Shown one piece after another: positions 54,290 through 63,797 of a DNA stretch of 64,000 nucleotides. The stretch covers positions 1-64,000 of the forward strand of contig JANXBX010000007.1 of the NCBI GenBank assembly GCA_025060595.1, written 5' to 3'. The notes beneath the pieces were generated by a model. It saw nothing but the letters and a program-made list of their open reading frames with translations. It did no database searches and was not told the origin of the DNA. The number at the start of each line of letters is the position of its first letter. The stretch's first letter is position 1. The stretch comes from Synergistota bacterium (GTDB taxonomy: Bacteria > Synergistota > GBS-1). Position numbers and translations under genes: made by a program.

Positions 54290-55060
54290 ATGACCCCGAA
54301 AGAAATAAGAACCCTTATAAGGGAAGAAAGATGGACAAAACCCACATCAGGTTTAGCACCATCTTATGCTCAAGCTAATCTAGTAATTCTCCCTAAAGAA
54401 GATGCTTTTGATTTCCTCCTTTTTGCTCAAAGAAATCCAAAACCCTGTCCTATATTAGAAGTTTTAGATGTGGGAGACCCTAAACCTAAGATTATGGCTT
54501 CCGACGCTGATATTAGATATGATTTACCTAAGTACCGGATATACATAAATGGGGAACTTGTAGATGAACCGTTAAACATAGAAAAGTACTGGAGAGATGA
54601 CCTCGTAGCCTTTTTAATAGGATGCAGCTTCTCTTTTGAATGGGCTCTTTTAGAAGAAGGTATCCCTGTGAGACACATAGAAAATGGAAGAAATGTGCCG
54701 ATGTATATAACTAATATACAATGTATACCCGCAGGAAAGTTTCGAGGTCCTATGGTAGTTAGCGCTCGCCCAATACCGTTTAATCTAGTCACAAGAGCTA
54801 CCCTAATAACATCAAGGTTTCCAAGAGTACATGGAGCCCCAATCCACATAGGCTACCCAGAGTTAATAGGTATAAGAAATATAATGGAACCGGATTTTGG
54901 TGATCCCCCTATAATCGAAGAAGGAGACATTATGGTTTTTTGGGCATGTGGGGTAACGCCTCAAGCTATTGCTATGCAAATCAAACTTAAATTTATGATA
55001 ACCCATTCTCCAGGCCACATGTTTATAACAGATATCAAGAATTCAGAACTTACACTTTAA
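54290..55060 (+). CDS. DUF1445 family protein, putative hydro-lyase
   Basis: 256 residues from ATG 54290 behind GGAGGAGGAGG. Conserved segments: SGLAPSYAQANLVILPKEDA, FAQRNPKPCPILEV, DLVAFLIGCSFSFEWALLEE, and near the end FWACGVTPQAIAMQIK and HSPGHMFITDI. The family is annotated as hydro-lyase; human D-glutamate cyclase contains this domain. Chemistry in this organism is unproven. Sits 15 bases before the MtdB-like gene, suggesting joint function. Confidence 0.88.
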   Translation: MTPKEIRTLIREERWTKPTSGLAPSYAQANLVILPKEDAFDFLLFAQRNPKPCPILEVLDVGDPKPKIMASDADIRYDLPKYRIYINGELVDEPLNIEKYWRDDLVAFLIGCSFSFEWALLEEGIPVRHIENGRNVPMYITNIQCIPAGKFRGPMVVSARPIPFNLVTRATLITSRFPRVHGAPIHIGYPELIGIRNIMEPDFGDPPIIEEGDIMVFWACGVTPQAIAMQIKLKFMITHSPGHMFITDIKNSELTL

Positions 55061-55075
55061 AGAGGTGTCCTAAAA

Positions 55076-55972
55076 ATGGAAGGTAGAAAAAAGATTTTTC
55101 TTTTTATTACAAGCGAAAAACACCCGAGCCCTTTTGACATTTTCGTAATGTATGATGCGGGAGCAGATGCAGTTTTATCTTATGGGAATGTTCTACCAGA
55201 AGAAGTTTCTAAACTCGTTATTGATACAATGTTCTCAAGGGGACCAAAAGGCATAAAGAACACTGCTATCCTTATAGGAGGAAATACAATAAATGAAGGT
55301 AAAAGATTGCTTGAAGAAGTCAAAAAAACTTTATTTGCACCTTTTGAAATATCCTTTGCCTTTGATCCCCGAGGAGCATGTACTACTGGAGCAGCTATAG
55401 TAGCTCTTGTTAAAAAGTTTTTTGAATTAAAACTTGGAGAAAATTTAGAGGGGAAAACTGCTTCGATCCTTGCAGGAGGAGGTAACATAGGTTCAATGAC
55501 ATCTTACATCTTAGCTTCTCAAAAAGTTAAAGTTAACATAGTAGACATAGACCTACATCGAGCAAATGAAACCGCTTCAAACATAAACTTTGAATACAGC
55601 GAGGAAATTGCTCACGCCTTTGGAGTAGATAAGATTGAAGAAGCTTGCTTAGATTCTGATCTAATTATATCTACAGGACCACCAGGCGTGGAAATCCTGA
55701 AATTGGAAAAGTTAAAAAAATTAAAGAAGTGTAAATTACTATTAGACACAAATCCTATACCACCTTATGGTATAGAAGGACTTACGCCAGACTACATGGT
55801 AAACGAAGTCATACCTGGCATATATGGCATTGGATCTAAAGCTATAGGAGCTTTAAAACTTAAAACAGAGAGAGCTTTCCTTAAAAAAACATTAGAAGCT
55901 CCAAAAGGATTCTTCGGGCCTTTTGAAGCCTTTGAGATCGCTTATTCTATGACTTCTTTTAATGTCGGATAA
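55076..55972 (+). CDS. Methylene-tetrahydromethanopterin/methylene-tetrahydrofolate dehydrogenase-like protein (MtdB family)
   Basis: 298 residues. N-terminal Mpt_N-type segment KHPSPFDIFVMYDAGADAVL, then VIDTMFSRGPKGIKNTAILI and AFDPRGACTTGAAIVALVKK; the NAD(P)-binding glycine loop is ASILAGGGNIGSM near 130-142. It matches MtdB/MtdA of methylotrophs, which oxidise methylene-tetrahydro(methano)pterin with NAD(P)+. No other methanopterin gene is in the window. It may replace folD for methylene-tetrahydrofolate here, or have acquired another activity with the DUF1445 partner. Confidence 0.8.
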   Translation: MEGRKKIFLFITSEKHPSPFDIFVMYDAGADAVLSYGNVLPEEVSKLVIDTMFSRGPKGIKNTAILIGGNTINEGKRLLEEVKKTLFAPFEISFAFDPRGACTTGAAIVALVKKFFELKLGENLEGKTASILAGGGNIGSMTSYILASQKVKVNIVDIDLHRANETASNINFEYSEEIAHAFGVDKIEEACLDSDLIISTGPPGVEILKLEKLKKLKKCKLLLDTNPIPPYGIEGLTPDYMVNEVIPGIYGIGSKAIGALKLKTERAFLKKTLEAPKGFFGPFEAFEIAYSMTSFNVG

Positions 55973-56027
55973 TGTATCTTATGTTAAATAAACCGCTTAA
56001 AATAATATCGAAAGGAGGTTTTAATCA

Positions 56028-57050
56028 ATGCTTGAGGAACTCAGGAAAAAAATTTCTGAGATAGATGATAAAATAAAAGCCCTGTTAGATGAGAGAGCTA
56101 ATATTGCCAAAAAAATTGGGGAATATAAAAAGAAAGAAGGTTTGCCCCTTTGGGATCCACAAAGGGAACAAGAAATTCTCATTTGGGCTGGAAAATATAA
56201 GGATATTTTCAGAGAAATAATAGGCTTTTGCAGGACAATACAAGAACCAATAAAAGTATGCTTTCTTGGACCAGAAGGAAGTTTTTCCCACCAAGCAGCT
56301 ATAAAACTATTTTCCCATTACACAGAGTTGATACCTTGTAAAAACTTTAGAGAGCTTTTTGATGCGGTCGAAGGCGGAAAAAGTAACTTTTCTATTCTGC
56401 CAATAGATAATAGCTTAGCCGGTCCCGTTGGAGAAGTACTGGATCTACTTTTAGAAAGAAACGTGTATATAGTAGGAGAAAAATATGAGAAAATAGACAT
56501 TTGCCTTCTTTCCAATAAAAACTTTGAGGAAATCAAAGAAGTTTACTCTCATCCTCACGCCTTAGAGCAATGTAGAAATTATCTTGCAGAAAAGCTTCCA
56601 AATGCTAACATCATTAGTGTAGATAGCACATCTAAAGCAGCTTTACTAGCAAAAGAAAAGAACGAAGCTGCTTTAGGCAGCGAGCTTTTATCAAAAACAT
56701 ATGACTTAAAAATCATAGACAAATCGATCCAAGATAGAAAGAATAACTATACGAGGTTTATAGTCATATCAAAAGAACCATCTGAAGGAGATAAAACAAG
56801 CCTTATCTTTAGCGTTAAAAACGTCCCTGGAGCATTACATAGAGCTTTAGGACCTTTTGCAAAAAGAGAAATCGACCTTACAAGCATCCACTCAAGACCT
56901 GTAAAGACTAAACCATGGGATTATATTTTTTTCATGGACTTTAAAGGAAGCTTAAAAGACAATAAAGTTAAAGAAGCTTTAAGAGAGCTTGAGGAAATAT
57001 CTACATTTATAAAAATCCTAGGATCTTACCCATTAGCTCAAGTAACTTGA
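56028..57050 (+). CDS. pheA: Chorismate mutase/prephenate dehydratase
   Basis: 340 residues. N-terminal chorismate mutase (LRKKISEIDDKIKALLDERA, residues 1 to about 75), prephenate dehydratase (FLGPEGSFSHQAAIKLFSHY, LPIDNSLAGPVGEVLDLLLE, NYTRFIVIS) and C-terminal ACT domain (PGALHRALGPFAKREIDLTS). The regulatory ESRP motif is read as HSRP here. Makes phenylpyruvate. Ends convergently with tyrA, overlapping by 13 bases. Confidence 0.94.
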   Translation: MLEELRKKISEIDDKIKALLDERANIAKKIGEYKKKEGLPLWDPQREQEILIWAGKYKDIFREIIGFCRTIQEPIKVCFLGPEGSFSHQAAIKLFSHYTELIPCKNFRELFDAVEGGKSNFSILPIDNSLAGPVGEVLDLLLERNVYIVGEKYEKIDICLLSNKNFEEIKEVYSHPHALEQCRNYLAEKLPNANIISVDSTSKAALLAKEKNEAALGSELLSKTYDLKIIDKSIQDRKNNYTRFIVISKEPSEGDKTSLIFSVKNVPGALHRALGPFAKREIDLTSIHSRPVKTKPWDYIFFMDFKGSLKDNKVKEALRELEEISTFIKILGSYPLAQVT

Positions 57051-57868
57051 TATAGGTTTTGTCTCTCCTTCTTTATCTTTTCAAAAAAGTTTTCTTTTTC
57101 CAATTCGCTCATGTTAAGAATTTCTACTATAAGATCAAATAAATCTTTGAGTCTCTTTTCTATAAAATCCCTATTATCTGAAACAATGTCCCTCCACATT
57201 ATGGGATCGCTTAAAGCTGGCCTTGTTAAATCTCTAAAGTTTCCGGCCACAAGCTTTCTAGCCACATCTTCTGTAGATACTAACTCTACTAGCGCAACAG
57301 AAATAAGATAAGGGACATGGCTTATAAGAGCAACAACCAAATCGTGAGTCTCTGGGTCAAGTATATAAGGTTTAGCCCCTATGGATTTAACCATGTAAAT
57401 CAACTCTTCTACTCTTCCCCTATCAAAAGGCGATACAGGAGTTAATATATAGGGAGCACCTTCGTAAAGATCCTCCCTTCCATATTCAACCCCTCTTTTT
57501 TCAGAGCCAGTCATGGGATGCCCTCCTATAAACGCAAGGTCCTCCCTTAAAATCGATGTTATCTCTTTAACTACACTTCTCTTTGTACTTCCAAGATCAC
57601 TTATCAAAGCACCCCTTCTAACATATGACTGAACTTCCTTAAAGAGTGAACCTATGCTCTTAACTGGAGTAGCGAAGAATACATAATCCGCATCTATAAC
57701 ACCTTCTTCAAGCGAGAGAGTCCACTCATCTAAAGCCCCCAACTCTAAGGCTTTTACACCTGTTTCTTCTTTCCTAACAACACCCTTAACAAAAGCTCCT
57801 ATCCTTCTTCTTAAAGCCATTCCAAGAGAACCCCCCATAAGCCCAACGCCTACTATGGAAACTTTCAA
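57038..57868 (-). CDS. tyrA: Prephenate dehydrogenase
   Basis: 276 residues. NAD(P) Rossmann GVGLMGGSLGMALRRR at the N-terminus, LISDLGSTKRSVVKEI, the catalytic His region FIGGHPMTGSEKRGVEYG and ALISHVPYLISVALVE. Oxidative decarboxylation of prephenate to 4-hydroxyphenylpyruvate. Faces pheA, so the Phe and Tyr branches are regulated by separate promoters. Confidence 0.94.
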   Translation of the reverse strand: MKVSIVGVGLMGGSLGMALRRRIGAFVKGVVRKEETGVKALELGALDEWTLSLEEGVIDADYVFFATPVKSIGSLFKEVQSYVRRGALISDLGSTKRSVVKEITSILREDLAFIGGHPMTGSEKRGVEYGREDLYEGAPYILTPVSPFDRGRVEELIYMVKSIGAKPYILDPETHDLVVALISHVPYLISVALVELVSTEDVARKLVAGNFRDLTRPALSDPIMWRDIVSDNRDFIEKRLKDLFDLIVEILNMSELEKENFFEKIKKERQNLYQVT

Positions 57869-57970
57869 AAAACACCACCCCTTACATAGAAGTCTTAAAG
57901 AATAACTTTATATCACTTTACTGGATATACAACCTATAAGGTTCTGTACAAACCAGGCCTAACTTTAGTA

Positions 57971-58612
57971 TTATCTGAAAAGCTTAAATTTCATTAAAAC
58001 CACAGGAGCTAATAAGAGAAGCCAAGATAAACTTCTGACTCCACCAACTTCGCATCCTCCCCCACCATAGGTGTAAACTTTAGCTATAACTAAAGTAACT
58101 CTAATTTCCCACCATACTGAACTACCATCATAATCAGAATTATCCCCTACAACTATAGTCAGCGGCGATATAGAAGATATATAAGCCCCCAGGGAATCCC
58201 TGTCGATAACCTCCCAATTTCCCCAAAACTCATTAAAAGCTATAACTATATCCTCTCCATCATTATAAATCAAAGAGGGAATTTCTATAGAAAGCGGAAT
58301 ATTCCCCATTCCATGTGCACGAAATTTCATACTTAATCCGTAAAGGTAGACACTATCATAATAAGATACATAGGAATCTATGAGATCTTTAAGTTTTAAC
58401 AACCCATGATCCGTAGTATATCGTTCTATATCAGACCAGGTATAAAGTCTCTCATAGAAATACCATGGGAAATAAACATTCAAATCATTTTCAGTAATAA
58501 TTCTATGAGGTAAGATATGAGCTTTATCATTAGCGCTTGCAAGCCCTGTCCAAATCCATAATAATAAGATGCTTATCCCAAAAACAATTTTCAACCCTTT
58601 AACTTTAAACAT
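57971..58612 (-). CDS. Secreted protein with Synerg-CTERM-like C-terminal sorting tail
   Basis: 213 residues. Signal peptide (about 1-28), a mainly beta-rich, tryptophan/tyrosine-containing middle, and a C-terminus with GGGGCEVGG followed by a hydrophobic stretch (LSWLLLLAPVVLM) and a basic end (KFKLFR). This is the layout of Synerg-CTERM tails known from Synergistota, where a GGGxC motif precedes the membrane segment and the protein is probably cleaved and lipid-attached. The middle matched no family I know. It lies alone, 102 bases from tyrA. Confidence 0.7.
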   Translation of the reverse strand: MFKVKGLKIVFGISILLLWIWTGLASANDKAHILPHRIITENDLNVYFPWYFYERLYTWSDIERYTTDHGLLKLKDLIDSYVSYYDSVYLYGLSMKFRAHGMGNIPLSIEIPSLIYNDGEDIVIAFNEFWGNWEVIDRDSLGAYISSISPLTIVVGDNSDYDGSSVWWEIRVTLVIAKVYTYGGGGCEVGGVRSLSWLLLLAPVVLMKFKLFR

Positions 58613-58774
58613 TTTAACCTCACCTCCTCATGAATACAACTTAAATTCTAATATTAGTTACTATAAAAATCAATAAGATCTAAAATAACTTGTTATATCA
58701 GAAATTCAGAAATTATAAAACAACATTGAATAAGCAGTTACTTAGAAACAAAGTTCAACAATATGGGTTATCCC

Positions 58775-58803
58775 TTGAAAGGTTAAAAAAGGGCCTGTAT
58801 AAT
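58775..58803 (+). promoter_or_regulatory. Promoter of the tungstate transporter operon
   Basis: TTGAAA (58775-58780), 17-base spacer, TATAAT (58798-58803): near-consensus sigma70. About 36 bases separate it from the wtpA ATG. The remaining 58613-58774 gap is very AT-rich, with no recognisable RNA motif; a molybdenum/tungsten cofactor riboswitch was looked for and not seen. Confidence 0.75.
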
Positions 58804-58839
58804 CTCAGTATCAGAAAAACCGCCGTATAAAAACGATAG

Positions 58840-60645
<1,806 letters not shown>

Positions 60646-60653
<8 letters not shown>

Positions 60654-61686
60654 GCTTGAGAATGTGTATAGAAAGTGGCGTGACTTTTATCTCGAAAGCA
60701 TATCTTTTGAGGTAGAAGAGGGAGAGTACTTTATTATTCTGGGACCAAGCGGTGCGGGGAAAACTCTCCTACTTGAGGTAATTGCAGGGATTTTCTTCCC
60801 AGAAAAGGGTAAGATTTACTGGAATGGAGAGGATATTACCTATCTTGAACCGGAAAGAAGAGGCTTCGCTTATGTTCCACAGAATTACGGTCTTTTCCCC
60901 CACATGAGCGTATATGAAAACATAGCTTATGGATTAAGACTCAAAAAAATGACAGAAAAATATATATCTCGAAAGGTAAGAGAAATAGCTGACATCCTAG
61001 GTATAGGGGACTTGCTTAACCGAAAACCTAAGACTTTAAGCGGAGGAGAGGCTCAACGAGTTGCAATAGCTAGAAGCCTAGTCATGAACGCTAAGCTTTT
61101 GCTTTTAGACGAACCTTTTGCCAACCTCGATCCATTAACATCATCAAAGCTTCTATCAGATTTCAGAAATTGGCGAAAAGATATCGATTTTACTGCTATA
61201 CATGTAACACACTCTTTCGAGGAAGCACTATCTTTGGGTGATAAAGTAGGCATAATGCTTGATGGACAGCTTGCTCAAGTGGGTAGTATAAGGGAGGTTT
61301 TCTCAAAACCGAAAGATGAAAGAATAGCCTCCTTTTTAGGGTTCGAAAACATAATAGAAGGAATGGCCCAAGGGGAAGAGCTCAAAGCTAATGGAATTTA
61401 CATAAAGCTACCCAAAAGCCTTTACGGCAAAGCTAGAATAGCTATACGACCTGAAGATGTAATAATTTCAGAAAGCCCTTTTAAAAGCTCCGTCCGTAAC
61501 ATATTTGAAGCCACCATTTCAGATATTCATGATCTAGGAGGGATCCTTAAAATTACACTTAAAGTTGAAAACTTAACCATAAAAGCTTTAATAACAAAAT
61601 CATCTGCTTTGGAACTAGGAATAGCTATGGGGAAAAAAGTTTTTGTAGGATTTAAAGCTACAGCAATTCATATTTTTGAGAGATAA
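60646..61686 (+). CDS. wtpC: Tungstate/molybdate ABC transporter ATPase
   Basis: 346 residues. Walker [20 protein letters not shown] (from 33), Q-loop [20 protein letters not shown], signature [16 protein letters not shown], Walker [13 protein letters not shown]-loop HVTHSFEEA, then a C-terminal oxyanion-sensing domain (about 285-346, [10 protein letters not shown]). TTG start inside the end of wtpB. Confidence 0.92.
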
Positions 61687-61688
61687 AA

Positions 61689-61730
61689 ATACAGGGAAGC
61701 AAGAAAAGGCTTTTTCTTGCTTCCCTGTAT
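61689..61730. terminator. Bidirectional terminator between wtpC and the DJ-1/PfpI gene
   Basis: ATACAGGGAAGCAAGAAAA (61689-61707) and its exact complement (61712-61730) form a 19-base perfect stem with a 4-base loop, GGCT. A-rich bases on the left give a T-tract for the minus-strand gene, and GTCTTCTTC follows on the right. Confidence 0.85.
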
Positions 61731-61741
61731 GTCTTCTTCAT

Positions 61742-62326
61742 CTATATCTCTATTTTAGCTCCGAGTAACTCAACAAACTTTCTAATCCATTCAGGGTGAG
61801 CCGGCCAAGCAGGTGCGGTCACAAATATATCATCAACTACAGCATTAGAGAACGTGCTGTTTGGAGGAACATAGGTAGCACCTGCAAGTTCCACCTCAGC
61901 AGCAACTGCAGGATATGCACAGATCTTTTTCCCACTTATAACCTTAGCTGCTGTCAAAAGTTGAGGACCATGACATATTGCAGCAATAGGCTTTTTATTT
62001 TCCGCAAACTTTTTCACAAGTTCAACCACCTTAGGGTTAATCCTTAAATACTCTGGAGCCCTACCACCAGGTATAACCAGGCCATCGTAATCCTCAACCT
62101 TAACCTCATTAAAATCTTTAGTTATAGCGAAAAAGTGTCCAGGTTTTTCGCTATAAGTTTGATCCCCCTCAAAGTCATGAATAGCTGTTTTTACCCTCTC
62201 ACCAGGCTTCTTACCAGGACATATCGTATCTACTTTATAACCAAGCATAAGAAGCATCTGATATGGAACCATTGCCTCATAGTCCTCTACGAAGTCTCCC
62301 ACCAATACCAATATTCTTTTACTCAT
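61742..62326 (-). CDS. DJ-1/PfpI-family protein
   Basis: 194 residues. RILVLVGDFVEDYEAMVPYQ, DYDGLVIPGGRAPEYLR and the nucleophilic Cys in IAAICHGPQLLTAA, with His following. Family members are proteases, glyoxalase/deglycase-type enzymes or chaperones; the sequence does not distinguish them. Not linked in sequence to the hydrogenase genes upstream apart from 16-base spacing to hypB. Confidence 0.88.
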   Translation of the reverse strand: MSKRILVLVGDFVEDYEAMVPYQMLLMLGYKVDTICPGKKPGERVKTAIHDFEGDQTYSEKPGHFFAITKDFNEVKVEDYDGLVIPGGRAPEYLRINPKVVELVKKFAENKKPIAAICHGPQLLTAAKVISGKKICAYPAVAAEVELAGATYVPPNSTFSNAVVDDIFVTAPAWPAHPEWIRKFVELLGAKIEI

Positions 62327-62342
62327 CTCGCCTCGCCCCCTT

Positions 62343-62993
62343 TTAGAACCTATTTATTTTAGATACTATCCAATTTACGAACTCCTCTATACCTTCTTCA
62401 GTTTCACAGGAGACTTCGAAAACTGGCATATCGGGCGCAATTCTCCTTATAGGCATATAAAATCTCTCCTTATTAAACTTAAAAAGAGGCAGTATATCAA
62501 TCTTATTCAAAACTATAGCCTTAGAAACCTTAACTACTACAGGATATTTCTCTGGTTTATCATCTCCCTCAGGAACGCTTAAAACCCCTATCTTGTAATC
62601 CTCTCCTAAGTCGAAAGCAGTAGGACAAACTAAGTTTCCTACATTTTCTATAAATAGGATCTCCATATCATCAAGAGGCAGCTCCTCTATAGCCTTGCCT
62701 ACCAGATTAGCATCCAAGTGACAACCACCCTCAGTATTTATCTGAACAACCGGAACCCCGGCTTTATGTATAAGCTCGGCATCCCTAATAGTTGTTAAAT
62801 CTCCCTCTATAACTCCTATCTTATATTTATCCTTTAACCTATTTATAACCCTTAAAAGTAGCGATGTTTTTCCCGCGCCAGGTGATCCAATAAGATTAAA
62901 GGTTACTATACCTTTTTCCTTGAAGATCTTCCTATTCGTCTCTGCTACCCGTTTCTCCGCTTCAAGGACTTTTCTCACTATCTTTATCTCCAA
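62343..62993 (-). CDS. hypB: Hydrogenase nickel incorporation GTPase HypB
   Basis: About 216 residues (TTG 62993; an in-frame GTG at 63005 is possible). P-loop NLIGSPGAGKTSLLLRVINR, GVIEGDLTT, the metal-binding EGGCHLDANLVGKAI and base-recognition VLNKIDILP. Inserts nickel into the hydrogenase large subunit with HypA. It has no N-terminal His-rich nickel store. Overlaps hypA by 32 or more bases. Confidence 0.9.
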   Translation of the reverse strand: MEIKIVRKVLEAEKRVAETNRKIFKEKGIVTFNLIGSPGAGKTSLLLRVINRLKDKYKIGVIEGDLTTIRDAELIHKAGVPVVQINTEGGCHLDANLVGKAIEELPLDDMEILFIENVGNLVCPTAFDLGEDYKIGVLSVPEGDDKPEKYPVVVKVSKAIVLNKIDILPLFKFNKERFYMPIRRIAPDMPVFEVSCETEEGIEEFVNWIVSKINRF

Positions 62994-63348
62994 GTTTATC
63001 TTCACTCCTTTCAATTTCAAGTCCAATTAACTCAAATTCATTTCCTCCATCAATATCAAGCTCCTCACTTCCACACTTAGGACAAGCTCCAAAGAAATCA
63101 TCAATATCAAAAGAGTGACCACATGAACGACACATACCTCTAAAAGGTACTTCCTCCAACTCAAGTTTAGCCCCTTTAGCTATACTTCCCTCAGCCAAAG
63201 AGCCAAAGGCAAAACTTAATAGGTCAGGAACAACTCCTACAAGCTTTCCCACCCTAACCCTAACCTTAAGTATCCTACATGCCCCATATTTAACTGCTTC
63301 CTCTAAAACTACACTAATTAAAGCTTCCGCTAAAGAGAACTCATGCAT
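62962..63348 (-). CDS. hypA: Hydrogenase nickel insertion protein HypA
   Basis: 128 residues: MHEFSLAEALISVVLEEAVK with the nickel-binding N-terminal His, and the zinc site CRSCG...CPKCG near 73-93. Delivers nickel to the large subunit. Overlaps the maturation protease gene by 19 bases. An acidic C-terminal extension follows the conserved core and is shared in sequence with the hypB start region. Confidence 0.93.
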   Translation of the reverse strand: MHEFSLAEALISVVLEEAVKYGACRILKVRVRVGKLVGVVPDLLSFAFGSLAEGSIAKGAKLELEEVPFRGMCRSCGHSFDIDDFFGACPKCGSEELDIDGGNEFELIGLEIERSEDKLGDKDSEKSP

Positions 63349-63797
63349 GTTTTTAATTTACTATTTATAAAGCTATAAAGTAATTTTTCGACTTCTCTAG
63401 CAATCTCTCGCGTTCTCCGACTTAGCCCAGCACCAAAGGAAAAATCTTCACCTTTTATACTTAATATCCAAGATTCCGGTTTATTTTTATAAATCTGATC
63501 AAGGAGGCATAAAAGATCTGCCGGATATAGCGTATGAGAAACATAGTTTAGGGGAGCATGGTGCTCCCCTACCTCTATTTTTCTTAAAGACCAAATTTCC
63601 TCACCAGCTGAAGCATCTATAAATATTAAATACCTTGCGTTTCTGAACTCTTCAATAAGCTCTGGCATAAGCTGATGTAGAAGGAGAACTTTTACCTTCT
63701 TTTCTCCTCCAAATCTAACTTTTACTCTTGCCCCTATCCATATGCCTACACCATCATCTTTTCTTAAGTAGTTTCCGTAGCCTATTACAACTATCAG
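63330..63797 (-). CDS. Hydrogenase maturation protease, apparent CTG or ATA start
   Basis: About 155 residues that cleave the C-terminal peptide of the NiFe-hydrogenase large subunit after metal insertion. The conserved N-terminus IVVIGYGNYLRKDDGVG (with nickel-ligand Glu/Asp positions expected in this family) and FIDASAGEEI are encoded. The frame has no ATG, GTG or TTG between its upstream stop at 63839 and an ATG at 63668, which would delete this N-terminus. CTG 63797 or ATA 63794 gives the right family start; AAAGG precedes ATA by 6 bases. Overlaps or directly adjoins the large-subunit stop. Confidence 0.8.
   Translation of the reverse strand: MIVVIGYGNYLRKDDGVGIWIGARVKVRFGGEKKVKVLLLHQLMPELIEEFRNARYLIFIDASAGEEIWSLRKIEVGEHHAPLNYVSHTLYPADLLCLLDQIYKNKPESWILSIKGEDFSFGAGLSRRTREIAREVEKLLYSFINSKLKTCMSSL

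Noticed and set aside
58613-58774. Molybdenum/tungsten cofactor riboswitch before wtpA
   Set aside because: No matching conserved blocks; the gap is AT-rich, and the promoter at 58775 lies downstream of it.
63330-63668. Short maturation protease starting at ATG 63668
   Set aside because: This would remove the GYGNxxxxDDGVG N-terminus that is encoded intact upstream in the same frame.
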